From assembly GCA_046086225.1 (NCBI GenBank), contig JBJSXF010000101.1:1-8120 (forward strand): a stretch of 8,120 bases of DNA, in the 5' to 3' direction. Positions 1-4,552 of the stretch are shown here, piece after piece. Numbering within the stretch: position 1 is the first letter of the stretch; every line of letters starts with the position of its first letter. The notes beneath the pieces are model-generated. The model worked only from the letters and a program-made list of their open reading frames with translations. It did not search any database and was not told the DNA's origin. This DNA is from JBJSXF01 sp046086225. GTDB taxonomy: Bacteria > Actinomycetota > Acidimicrobiia > IMCC26256 > PALSA-610. The translations under genes were made by a program, and so were the position numbers.

Positions 1-137
1 TGGTGATGCCGGGTGACAACACCGAGATGACGGTGTCGTTGCAGAAGCCGATCGCGATGGATGAGGGGTTGCGGTTCGCGATCCGTGAGGGTGGCCGGAC
101 CGTGGGTTCGGGTCGGGTCATCAAGATCCTCAAGTAG
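1..137 (+). CDS. tuf: Elongation factor Tu, C-terminal fragment (5' end outside window)
   Basis: The first complete codon is at base 3. The last 44 residues of EF-Tu are present, running from VMPGDNTEM through FAIREGGRTVGSGRV to IKILK and a TAG stop at 135-137. This is the end of beta-barrel domain III, which with domain II holds aminoacyl-tRNA; the GTPase domain lies outside the window. EF-Tu brings aminoacyl-tRNA to the ribosomal A site in the cytoplasm. The TAG overlaps the Shine-Dalgarno sequence of rpmG, so the two genes are probably co-transcribed. Codon choice differs slightly from the genes downstream: there are two TTG leucines, four GGT glycines, one GAT and one CGT in 44 codons, whereas the neighbours mostly use CTC, GGC and GAC. 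The family assignment is firm; whether this is the only tuf copy cannot be told. Confidence 0.96.
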   Translation, partial: VMPGDNTEMTVSLQKPIAMDEGLRFAIREGGRTVGSGRVIKILK

Positions 138-149
138 GAGAGGCGCACC

Positions 150-314
150 GTGCCCAAGAACGAGAAGCGCGTGAAGGTCACCCTCGCCTGCGAGGAGTGC
201 AAGCGGCGGAACTACATCACGATCAAGAGCCGGATCAACGACCGGGAGCGGATCGAGATGAAGAAGTACTGCCGCTGGGACCGGCGCCACACGCTCCACC
301 GCGAGACCCGCTGA
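150..314 (+). CDS. rpmG: 50S ribosomal protein L33
   Basis: This encodes a 54-residue protein of normal length for L33, a small 50S protein near the tRNA exit site. It starts at GTG, preceded by GGAGAGG at 137-143 with a 6-base gap; this site overlaps the tuf stop codon. The L33 core is clear: LACEECKRRNYIT near residues 12-24, a basic middle, KKYC at 38-41 and HTLHRETR at the end. The zinc-binding form of L33 normally has two CxxC pairs. Here the first pair is intact (C14, C17) but the second reads C41-R-W-D44, so the fourth cysteine is replaced by aspartate. Asp44 could still serve as a ligand, or zinc binding may be weakened; the sequence alone does not decide. Position after tuf and before tRNA-Trp/secE is a conserved arrangement. 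Confidence 0.96.
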   Translation: MPKNEKRVKVTLACEECKRRNYITIKSRINDRERIEMKKYCRWDRRHTLHRETR

Positions 315-341
315 CCTCCCGGCCCACCCCGGCCCCCCGGG

Positions 342-355
342 GCCCCTTGCGGGGC
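342..355 (+). terminator. Possible weak terminator hairpin after rpmG
   Basis: GCCCC (342-346), loop TTGC, GGGGC (351-355) form a five-pair GC hairpin 28 bases after the rpmG stop. No T-tract follows, so this would be a non-canonical terminator or only a pause site. It lies between rpmG and the promoter-like element at 380-388, which fits a transcription-unit boundary. The surrounding DNA is so GC-rich that chance hairpins are common. Confidence 0.35.
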
Positions 356-379
356 GCCGGAACCGGGATCGGGGTGCGC

Positions 380-388
380 TGCTATCCT
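380..388 (+). promoter_or_regulatory. Candidate extended -10 promoter for tRNA-Trp/secE/nusG
   Basis: TGC-TATCCT is an extended -10 element (TG at 380-381, hexamer at 383-388). No convincing -35 hexamer lies 16-18 bases upstream, which is tolerated by promoters with a TGn extension. The start would fall near base 395, about 30 bases before the tRNA. The same TGCTATCCT followed by nTCC recurs upstream of rplJ, which strengthens the call. Confidence 0.6.
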
Positions 389-426
389 GTCCCTCCGGCC
401 CTCTCGGGTCGGGGGCCATCCGTCAG

Positions 427-499
427 AGGGCAGTAGCTCAACTGGCAGAGCTCCGGTCTCCAAAACCGGCGGTTGGGGGTTCGAGTCCCTCCTGCCCTG
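427..499 (+). tRNA. trnW: tRNA-Trp (anticodon CCA)
   Basis: A complete 73-base cloverleaf can be folded by eye. The acceptor stem AGGGCAG (427-433) pairs perfectly with CTGCCCT (492-498), with discriminator G499. The D stem is GCTC (436-439)/GAGC (448-451). The anticodon stem is CCGGT (453-457)/ACCGG (465-469) with loop CTCCAAA, which places anticodon CCA at 460-462 and reads UGG. The T stem is GGGGG (475-479)/CCCTC (487-491) with one G-T pair and loop TTCGAGT. The 3' CCA is not encoded (bases 500-502 are CTC), so it must be added by the CCA-adding enzyme. secE begins only 34 bases downstream with no terminator between, so tRNA processing from a joint transcript with secE-nusG is likely. Confidence 0.97.
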
Positions 500-533
500 C
501 TCGCACCCCGGACGAACCGCGCCGAAGGCACGC

Positions 534-812
534 ATGAACCGACAGACGAAACGAGCGATGGCCCGCCAGGGCGCCGACCGGCCCACCAAGCCGGAGCGGC
601 GTTCGGCCGCGGCTGCGACCCAGACCGAGCGAGTCGGCCCCCGGCAGTACCTCTCCGAGGTCCGGGGCGAGATGCGCAAGGTCGCGTGGCCGCCCCGAGC
701 GGAGATCTTCCAATCGACGGTCGTCGTCGTGATCGGTCTTGTCGTCATGACTGCGCTGATCTTCGGGTTCGACTGGGCCTCGGTTCACCTCGTCGAGTTC
801 ATCTTCGGTTGA
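534..812 (+). CDS. secE: Preprotein translocase subunit SecE
   Basis: This 92-residue protein is the small SecE of the SecYEG channel, which clamps SecY in the cytoplasmic membrane. The N-terminal 33 residues are basic and low in complexity. The conserved amphipathic SecE segment follows at about 36-58 (P-x-x-Y-L-S-E-V-R-x-E-M-R-K-V-A-W-P). A single membrane span covers roughly residues 61-79 (TVVVVIGLVVMTALIFGF), with a short C-terminal tail. This is the one-span form typical of Gram-positive bacteria, unlike the three-span E. coli protein. The ATG at 534 is preceded by GAAGG (524-528) at 5-base spacing. The stop TGA (810-812) shares its A with the start ATG of nusG, so translation of the two is probably coupled. 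The secE-nusG pairing is among the most conserved in bacteria. Confidence 0.96.
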   Translation: MNRQTKRAMARQGADRPTKPERRSAAAATQTERVGPRQYLSEVRGEMRKVAWPPRAEIFQSTVVVVIGLVVMTALIFGFDWASVHLVEFIFG

Positions 813-1534
813 TGGACGACCTGACCGCCTCCGACCTCGCCGACCCGGCCGTCACCGACGAGCCGGTCGAAGAGGTGACCTACGTTCCCGAGCCGGCCGG
901 CCTCGGCGACGCCGAACTCGAGGCCGTGGCGACGGTCGACGACGAAGCCGAGGAGCCGCGGCGACCACGGGAGCCGAGCCCGTACGAGCGGCCCGGCCGT
1001 TGGTACGTGGTCCACTCCTACGCCGGCTACGAGAACAAGGTGAAGTCCAACCTGGCGAGCCGGGTGCGCTCCATGGCGGTCGAGGACCGCATCTTCGAGG
1101 TCGTCATCCCGATGGAGGACGTCATCGAGTTCAAGGGCGGCCGCAAGGTCGTCGTTCAGAAGAAGGTCTTCCCGGGTTACCTCCTCGTGCGCATGCACCT
1201 CGACGACGACGCCTGGTACGTCGTGCGCAACACGCCGGGGGTCACCGGGTTCGTGGGCAGCGGGGCCAAGCCGACCCCGCTCTCCAAGCGCGAGGTCGAG
1301 GACATCCTCGGCACCGGCGAGGTGGAGGAAGGGCCCGCAGTCGAGAAGAAGGTCCGGCCCCGCCTGGAGTACGAGGTGGGCGAGCAGGTCCGGGTGGTCA
1401 CCGGTCCGTTCGCGGACTTCAACGGCGTCATCAGCGAGATCGACGTCGACCGCTCGAAGCTCAAGGTGCTCGTGAACATCTTCGGTCGCGAGACACCGGT
1501 GGAGCTCGAGTTCGGCGACGTCGCCAAGCTCTGA
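812..1534 (+). CDS. nusG: Transcription termination/antitermination factor NusG
   Basis: NusG binds RNA polymerase near the clamp, affects pausing and Rho termination, and contacts ribosomal S10. The protein has 240 residues. Residues 1-62 are an acidic extension (LTASDLADP, DDEAEEPRR), a feature common in actinobacterial NusG and absent from E. coli NusG (181 residues). The NGN domain begins at RWYVVHSYAGYENKVK (from R63) and includes the F120-P-G-Y123 motif and the WYVVRNTPGVTGFVG strand. The KOW domain occupies about 187-240 (YEVGEQVRVVTGPFADFNG to VELEF). The ATG at 812 overlaps the secE stop by one base. No good Shine-Dalgarno lies before it, which suggests dependence on ribosomes finishing secE. 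A longer reading frame open upstream to 473 runs through the tRNA and secE and is not the real start. Confidence 0.96.
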   Translation: MDDLTASDLADPAVTDEPVEEVTYVPEPAGLGDAELEAVATVDDEAEEPRRPREPSPYERPGRWYVVHSYAGYENKVKSNLASRVRSMAVEDRIFEVVIPMEDVIEFKGGRKVVVQKKVFPGYLLVRMHLDDDAWYVVRNTPGVTGFVGSGAKPTPLSKREVEDILGTGEVEEGPAVEKKVRPRLEYEVGEQVRVVTGPFADFNGVISEIDVDRSKLKVLVNIFGRETPVELEFGDVAKL

Positions 1535-1552
1535 TCACGGGAACGAGGAATC

Positions 1553-1984
1553 ATGGCGAAGCGTCGCGTCGCGGCGGTGGTGAAGATCCAGATCCAGGCG
1601 GGGGCGGCGACGCCCGCGCCTCCGGTCGGCACCGCCCTCGGCCCGCACGGCATCAACATCATGGACTTCTGCAAGGCGTACAACGCCGCGACGGAAGCCC
1701 AGAAGGGCACGGTCATCCCGGTCGAGATCACGATCTTCGAGGACCGCACCTTCACGTTCGTCACCAAGACCCCGCCGACCCCGGTGCTGCTGCGCCAGGC
1801 GGCCGGGATCGAGAAGGCGTCGTCGACCCCTCGCCGCGAGATCGTGGCCCAGGTCACCCGTGACCAGGTGCGCGAGATCGCCGAGACGAAGATGCCCGAC
1901 CTCAACGCGATCGATCTCGACGGCGCCGTCGCCCAGGTGATGGGCACCGCTCGCTCGATGGGGATCGAGGTCGTCGACTCGTAG
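1553..1984 (+). CDS. rplK: 50S ribosomal protein L11
   Basis: L11 binds the GTPase-associated region of 23S rRNA, forms the base of the L7/L12 stalk, and is needed for factor function and for sensing uncharged tRNA during the stringent response. At 143 residues it has the standard length. The N-terminal domain carries the proline-rich thiostrepton-site segment ATPAPPVGTALGPHGINIMDF (about residues 19-39). A TPPTP hinge follows near residue 73, and then the C-terminal rRNA-binding domain with EIAETKMPDLNA and GTARSMGIEV. The start ATG is preceded by GAGGAA (1545-1550), very close to the start. The gap from nusG is 18 bases, so it is likely in the same transcript. Codon use matches the neighbours and nothing is missing. 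Confidence 0.97.
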   Translation: MAKRRVAAVVKIQIQAGAATPAPPVGTALGPHGINIMDFCKAYNAATEAQKGTVIPVEITIFEDRTFTFVTKTPPTPVLLRQAAGIEKASSTPRREIVAQVTRDQVREIAETKMPDLNAIDLDGAVAQVMGTARSMGIEVVDS

Positions 1985-1992
1985 TCGACCGT

Positions 1993-2037
1993 CGGCGCCC
2001 ACGCGCCGCGCCGGCCGTCGGACCACCTCGCCGACGG
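1993..2037 (+). promoter_or_regulatory. Two-hairpin structured spacer between rplK and rplA
   Basis: Stem I is CGGCGC (1993-1998)/GCGCCG (2003-2008) with loop CCAC. Stem II is CCGTCGG (2015-2021)/CCGACGG (2031-2037) with a 9-base loop. A second copy of CCGTCGG at 1989-1995 could also pair with 2031-2037, excluding stem I, so two alternative folds exist. No U-tract follows. It may set the ratio of L11 to L1 or serve feedback by L1, but I cannot match it to a known leader family. Confidence 0.4.
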
Positions 2038-2062
2038 ATGCCCGGGAACCCGAGGGAGCTTC

Positions 2063-2070
2063 GAGGAGGA
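2063..2070 (+). promoter_or_regulatory. Strong Shine-Dalgarno that fixes the rplA start
   Basis: GAGGAGGA contains a perfect AGGAGG (2064-2069) ending 7 bases before ATG 2077. An in-frame ATG at 2038 overlaps the end of hairpin stem II, has no such site, and would add 13 residues absent from L1 proteins. The start at 2077 is therefore chosen. Confidence 0.85.
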
Positions 2071-2076
2071 GCGCAC

Positions 2077-2775
2077 ATGCCCAGGTCCAAGCAGTGGGTC
2101 GATGCCGCGAAGGGCTACGACCGAGCCGCACTCCACCAGCCGAGCGAGGCGCTCGAGCTCGTGAAGCGGATGGCGACCCGCAAGTTCGACGAGACCGTCG
2201 AGGTGGCGTTCCGTCTCGGTGTCGACCCCCGCAAGGCCGATCAGGCCCTCCGGGGCACGGTGTCGCTCCCGGCCGGTACCGGTAAGGATGTGCGGGTCGC
2301 GGTGTTCGCGACCGGCGACGCCGCCCGGGCCGCCGAGGAGGCCGGAGCCGATGTCGTCGGGGCCGACGACCTCGTGAACCGGATCCAGAACGAGGGCTTC
2401 CTCGACTTCGACCTCGCCATCGCGACCCCCGACCTCATGGGCCAGGTGGGTCGACTCGGCCGCGTGCTCGGTCCGCGCGGGCTCATGCCCAACCCGAAGA
2501 CCGGCACCGTCACCCCCGACGTCGGTCGGGCCGTCGCCGAGTTCAAGGGCGGCAAGGTCGAGTACCGGACCGACCGCCACGGCAACGTCCACGTGCCCAT
2601 CGGCAAGGCCAGCTTCACGGTCGAGAACCTCACCCGCAACTTTGCGGCGGTCCTCGACGAGATCACGCGCGCCAAGCCGGCGGCGGCCAAGGGCCGATAC
2701 ATCAAGGGCATCTCGGCGTCCTCGACGATGGGTCCGGGCGTGCGCATCTCGCCCGAAGCCAAACTCGAGGCCTGA
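2077..2775 (+). CDS. rplA: 50S ribosomal protein L1
   Basis: L1 forms the mobile L1 stalk that guides deacylated tRNA out of the E site; in many bacteria it also represses its own operon by binding the mRNA. The protein from ATG 2077 has 232 residues, the usual length. The N-terminus reads MPRSKQWVDAAKGYDR. The inserted domain II contains the L1 signature near residues 115-143 (IATPDLMGQVGRLGRVLGP followed by RGLMPNPKTG). The C-terminal part returns to domain I with VGRAVAEFKGGKVEYR and the terminal GISASSTMGPGVRISPEA. The stop TGA (2773-2775) is immediately followed by the complementary stop of the opposite-strand gene, giving the palindrome TGATCA with no terminator between them. The identification is certain. 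Confidence 0.97.
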   Translation: MPRSKQWVDAAKGYDRAALHQPSEALELVKRMATRKFDETVEVAFRLGVDPRKADQALRGTVSLPAGTGKDVRVAVFATGDAARAAEEAGADVVGADDLVNRIQNEGFLDFDLAIATPDLMGQVGRLGRVLGPRGLMPNPKTGTVTPDVGRAVAEFKGGKVEYRTDRHGNVHVPIGKASFTVENLTRNFAAVLDEITRAKPAAAKGRYIKGISASSTMGPGVRISPEAKLEA

Positions 2776-3249
2776 TCACCCGAATCCGAAGCGCCGGCGC
2801 TCGATGCGCGGCCGGAGCGTCGGCCACGGCATGCGGCTGCGCCGGAACGGCACCGGCAGTCCGTCGCGGAAGCTGCTCATCGTGGCCCACGCCGACCGGC
2901 GGATCTCGAGCTCGACCCGCCCGTCACCGAGCATCGCGACGAACCGCACGGCCTCATCGGGGTTCGTGAAGGAGATCTCCTCGGGCGGGTAGCGGACCCG
3001 TATGCGTCGGTCGCCGATCTCGACCTCGAGGTCGAGATCGGGCTCGAGGCGGTGGGGGAGCCGCACGAGGGCCGAGCCGCCACCATGGCCGACCGTGATC
3101 GGCCCCAGTTCGGGCCAGACCCGGTCGTCGATGAGCGCGTCGAGTGCGACGAGCACCGCCCGGACTCCCGGGGTCGGTGTCGCGGCGGCCTCCGGACCGT
3201 GCGGTCCGGGGTCGCCCGGGGGAGGCTCGAACCGGGCCACGGGCGGCAC
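2776..3249 (-). CDS. Hypothetical protein, convergent with rplA
   Basis: This encodes a 157-residue protein that I do not recognise. The evidence for coding is compositional. By hand count over 157 codons read on the minus strand, G+C is about 78%, 55% and 90% at positions 1, 2 and 3, the normal pattern for a high-GC gene; no plus-strand frame gives this. The start is GTG (3247-3249) with AGGG nine bases upstream on the minus strand; a second GTG lies at codon 4. Residues 1-27 are Pro/Ala-rich and probably disordered. Residues 28-48 look helical. Residues 60-118 resemble a beta-rich domain (DLDLEVEIGDRRIRVRYPP, then FTNPDEAVRFVAML and RVELEIRR). The C-terminus is basic and aromatic (FRRSRMPWP, RIERRRFGFG). 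There is no cysteine, signal peptide or membrane span. It splits rplKA from rplJL and its promoter must lie within or beyond the rplJ leader. Confidence 0.75.
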   Translation of the reverse strand: MPPVARFEPPPGDPGPHGPEAAATPTPGVRAVLVALDALIDDRVWPELGPITVGHGGGSALVRLPHRLEPDLDLEVEIGDRRIRVRYPPEEISFTNPDEAVRFVAMLGDGRVELEIRRSAWATMSSFRDGLPVPFRRSRMPWPTLRPRIERRRFGFG

Positions 3250-3261
3250 CGTAGACGGCCC

Positions 3262-3270
3262 TGCTATCCT
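3262..3270 (+). promoter_or_regulatory. Candidate extended -10 promoter for rplJL
   Basis: TGC-TATCCT (hexamer 3265-3270) is identical to the element before tRNA-Trp, and the following TCC is shared one base further on. No -35 match is visible at the usual distance. Transcription would start near 3277, just before the L10 leader, giving a 5' UTR of about 100 bases. The antisense gene upstream makes a separate rplJL promoter necessary. Confidence 0.65.
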
Positions 3271-3285
3271 CTCCAGTCCAATCGA

Positions 3286-3362
3286 TCGCCGGAGACCTCC
3301 GGTCGTCTCCCGCCCCCGGTTCGCCGGGCCGGGAGCGGTAATGGGCCCTGCGCCCGCCGGAA
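3286..3362 (+). ncRNA. Ribosomal protein L10 leader (autoregulatory mRNA element)
   Basis: This 5' UTR segment matches the L10 leader family by its conserved pieces. A GGAGACC...GGTCGTC kink-turn-like part lies at 3291-3307. A long hairpin follows, CTCCCG (3307-3312)/CGGGAG (3330-3335), with inner stem CCCGG (3315-3319)/CCGGG (3324-3328) and a TTCG loop. The conserved single-stranded GGTAATGGGCCCTGCG part is at 3337-3352, and CCGG at 3289-3292 can close against CCGG at 3357-3360. In this family, L10 or the L10-(L12)n complex binds the leader and represses rplJL when free protein accumulates. The boundaries are approximate, since a covariance-model search was not possible. Confidence 0.8.
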
Positions 3363-3375
3363 GAGGTGGAAACCC

Positions 3376-4119
3376 ATGCCGACAAAGGCCGACGCGTCCA
3401 GCGCCCAGATCCAGCGCAAGGCCGCCGTCATCGAAGAGATCAAGGACCGCCTCGCTTCATCCGAGGCCGCAGTCCTCACCGAGTACCGCGGACTCACCGT
3501 CGGTGACATCGCCGCCCTCCGGGCCGCGCTGCGCCCGGCGGCGACCGACTACAAGGTCTTCAAGAACACCCTGGCCCGGCGGGCCGCCAACGACGCCGGC
3601 CTCACCGAGGTCGCCGACCAGCTCTCGGGGCCGGTCGCCATCGCCTTCGTGCGCAGCGACGGCGGCGATGCGGTCACGGCGGCGAAGGCGCTCCGCGAGT
3701 TCGCCCGCAGCAACCCGAACCTGGTGCTGAAGGGTGGCATCCTCGGCTCGCGACCGCTGAGCGCCGGTGACGTGGAGGCCCTGGCCGACGTCCCGCCCCG
3801 TGAGGAACTCCTCGCCCGGATTGCCGGCGGGTTCCAGGCCCCGCTCACCAAGGCGGCCGGCCTGTTCCAGGCGTTCACCCGAAACTTCGCGTACGGCCTC
3901 AAGGCGTACATCGACCAGCGTCCGGCCGAGGCAGCCCCCGCCCCGGCGGAAGCGCCGGTCGAGGCTCCGGTCGCGGAGGCCCCGGCGGCCGAAGCCCCGG
4001 CGGAAGCGCCGGTGGACGAGGTGCCGGTGGACGAGGCGCCGGTTGCCGACGAGGCGACCGCCGAGACCGAGCCCGAGACCCCTGCGGCGGATGACGCTGC
4101 GACCCAGACCGACGAATAG
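3376..4119 (+). CDS. rplJ: 50S ribosomal protein L10 with long low-complexity C-terminal tail
   Basis: L10 anchors L7/L12 dimers to the ribosomal stalk and represses its own mRNA. The protein has 247 residues, against about 165-180 in most bacteria. Residues 1-182 are a normal L10: AVLTEYRGLTVGDIAALRAAL near 33-53, DYKVFKNTLARRA in the rRNA-binding part, and the C-terminal helix that binds L12 (LARIAGGFQAPLTKAAGLFQAF, then RNFAYGLKAYIDQR ending at 182). Residues 183-247 are a tail of Ala, Pro, Glu, Val and Asp built on EAPVEAPVAEAPAAEAPAEAP and VDEVP/VDEAP units, very acidic and surely unstructured. Codon use in the tail matches the core, and the frame stays open to TAG, so it is part of the protein rather than a frameshift. 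The ATG has GAGGTG (3363-3368) at 7-base spacing. rplL starts 9 bases after the stop. Confidence 0.96.
   Translation: MPTKADASSAQIQRKAAVIEEIKDRLASSEAAVLTEYRGLTVGDIAALRAALRPAATDYKVFKNTLARRAANDAGLTEVADQLSGPVAIAFVRSDGGDAVTAAKALREFARSNPNLVLKGGILGSRPLSAGDVEALADVPPREELLARIAGGFQAPLTKAAGLFQAFTRNFAYGLKAYIDQRPAEAAPAPAEAPVEAPVAEAPAAEAPAEAPVDEVPVDEAPVADEATAETEPETPAADDAATQTDE
3941..4041 (+). repeat. In-frame repeats encoding the L10 tail
   Basis: A 19-base sequence, CCCCGGCGGAAGCGCCGGT, occurs exactly twice (3941-3959 and 3995-4013), offset by 54 bases or 18 codons. It is followed by a tandem 15-base unit (4012-4026 and 4027-4041) that differs at one base and encodes VDEVP then VDEAP. All periods are multiples of three, so gain or loss of units keeps the frame. 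This suggests the tail grew by slippage or unequal recombination. Confidence 0.8.
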
Positions 4120-4122
4120 GAG
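4118..4122 (+). promoter_or_regulatory. Shine-Dalgarno of rplL overlapping the rplJ stop
   Basis: AGGAG shares its first two bases with the rplJ TAG. It lies 3, 6 and 15 bases before three in-frame ATG codons (4126, 4129, 4138). The 6-base spacing favours 4129. The overlap allows coupled translation with high re-initiation, which suits the need for several L12 per L10. Confidence 0.7.
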
Positions 4123-4128
4123 CGGATG

Positions 4129-4518
4129 ATGGCAACCATGAGCACGAGCGAACTGCTCGACGTCTTCAAGAACATGACCGTCCTGGAGCTCAACGAGTTC
4201 CTCAAGGCGTTCGAGGAGGAGTTCGGCGTGACCGCTGCGGCTCCCGTCGCGATCGCCGCGGTCGGCGCTGCGCCGGCGGGCGGTGGCGATGCCGCCGCCG
4301 AGGAGAAGGACGAGTTCGACGTCGTCCTCACCGCAGCCGGCGACCAGAAGGTCGGGGTGATCAAGGTGGTGCGCGAGCTCACGAGCCTCGGCCTCAAGGA
4401 GGCGAAGGACCTCGTCGACAGCGCCCCGAAGCCGGTTCTCGAGAAGGCCTCCAAGGAGGACGCCGAGAAGGCGAAGACCAAGCTCGAGGAGGCCGGGGCC
4501 TCGGTCGAGGTCAAGTAG
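4129..4518 (+). CDS. rplL: 50S ribosomal protein L7/L12
   Basis: L7/L12 is the multi-copy stalk protein that recruits EF-Tu, EF-G, IF2 and release factors and stimulates their GTPases. From ATG 4129 it has 129 residues, a typical length. The N-terminal dimerisation and L10-binding helices (about residues 5-35, SELLDVFKNMTVLELNEFLKAF) come first. An Ala/Gly hinge (about 36-56, VTAAAPVAIAAVGAAPAGGG) follows, and then the globular factor-binding domain with DEFDVVLTAAGDQKVGVIKVVRELTSLGLKEAKDLVD and a closing SVEVK. Two alternative ATG codons (4126 and 4138) are in frame, so the N-terminus is uncertain by one to three residues. The identification itself is not in doubt. It is co-transcribed with rplJ and under the L10 leader. 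Confidence 0.97.
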   Translation: MATMSTSELLDVFKNMTVLELNEFLKAFEEEFGVTAAAPVAIAAVGAAPAGGGDAAAEEKDEFDVVLTAAGDQKVGVIKVVRELTSLGLKEAKDLVDSAPKPVLEKASKEDAEKAKTKLEEAGASVEVK

Positions 4519-4520
4519 CC

Positions 4521-4542
4521 CCCGCCCCGGGGCCGGGGCGGG
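4521..4542 (+). terminator. GC-rich hairpin after rplL (terminator or attenuator)
   Basis: CCCGCCCC (4521-4528) pairs perfectly with GGGGCGGG (4535-4542) around the loop GGGGCC, starting two bases after the rplL stop. No T-run follows. Such U-less hairpins are frequent at gene ends in high-GC Gram-positives, but their termination strength is unknown. In E. coli an attenuator between rplL and rpoB lowers polymerase output relative to stalk proteins; this hairpin sits in the same place and may do likewise. Confidence 0.6.
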
Positions 4543-4552
4543 CAGGAGATGG

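Noticed and set aside
397..417. GGCCC...GGGCC hairpin just before tRNA-Trp
   Set aside because: It has only five pairs with an 11-base loop in very GC-rich sequence; it is probably chance leader sequence removed during tRNA processing.
197..436. A 79-codon plus-strand open frame over rpmG and the following gap
   Set aside because: It is out of frame with L33 and is Pro/Arg-rich; no ribosome site is seen.
473..811. Upstream extension of the nusG frame
   Set aside because: It would read through tRNA-Trp and secE in another frame; NusG homologues begin with the acidic segment from 812.
2038..2076. Longer start for rplA at ATG 2038
   Set aside because: The near-perfect Shine-Dalgarno at 2064-2069 lies inside this extension and points to ATG 2077, which gives the standard L1 N-terminus.
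1177..2592. A 471-codon minus-strand open frame opposite nusG, rplK and rplA
   Set aside because: It spans three certain genes and their gaps and gives Ser/Arg-rich low-complexity translation; it is a shadow frame.
3052..3375. Upstream extension of the rplJ frame
   Set aside because: It crosses the antisense gene, the promoter and the L10 leader; rplJ begins at 3376 after GAGGTG.
3549..4514. A 321-codon minus-strand open frame opposite rplJ and rplL
   Set aside because: Its Ser/Ala/Thr-rich sequence is the complement of the L10 tail repeat and L12; the plus genes are certain.
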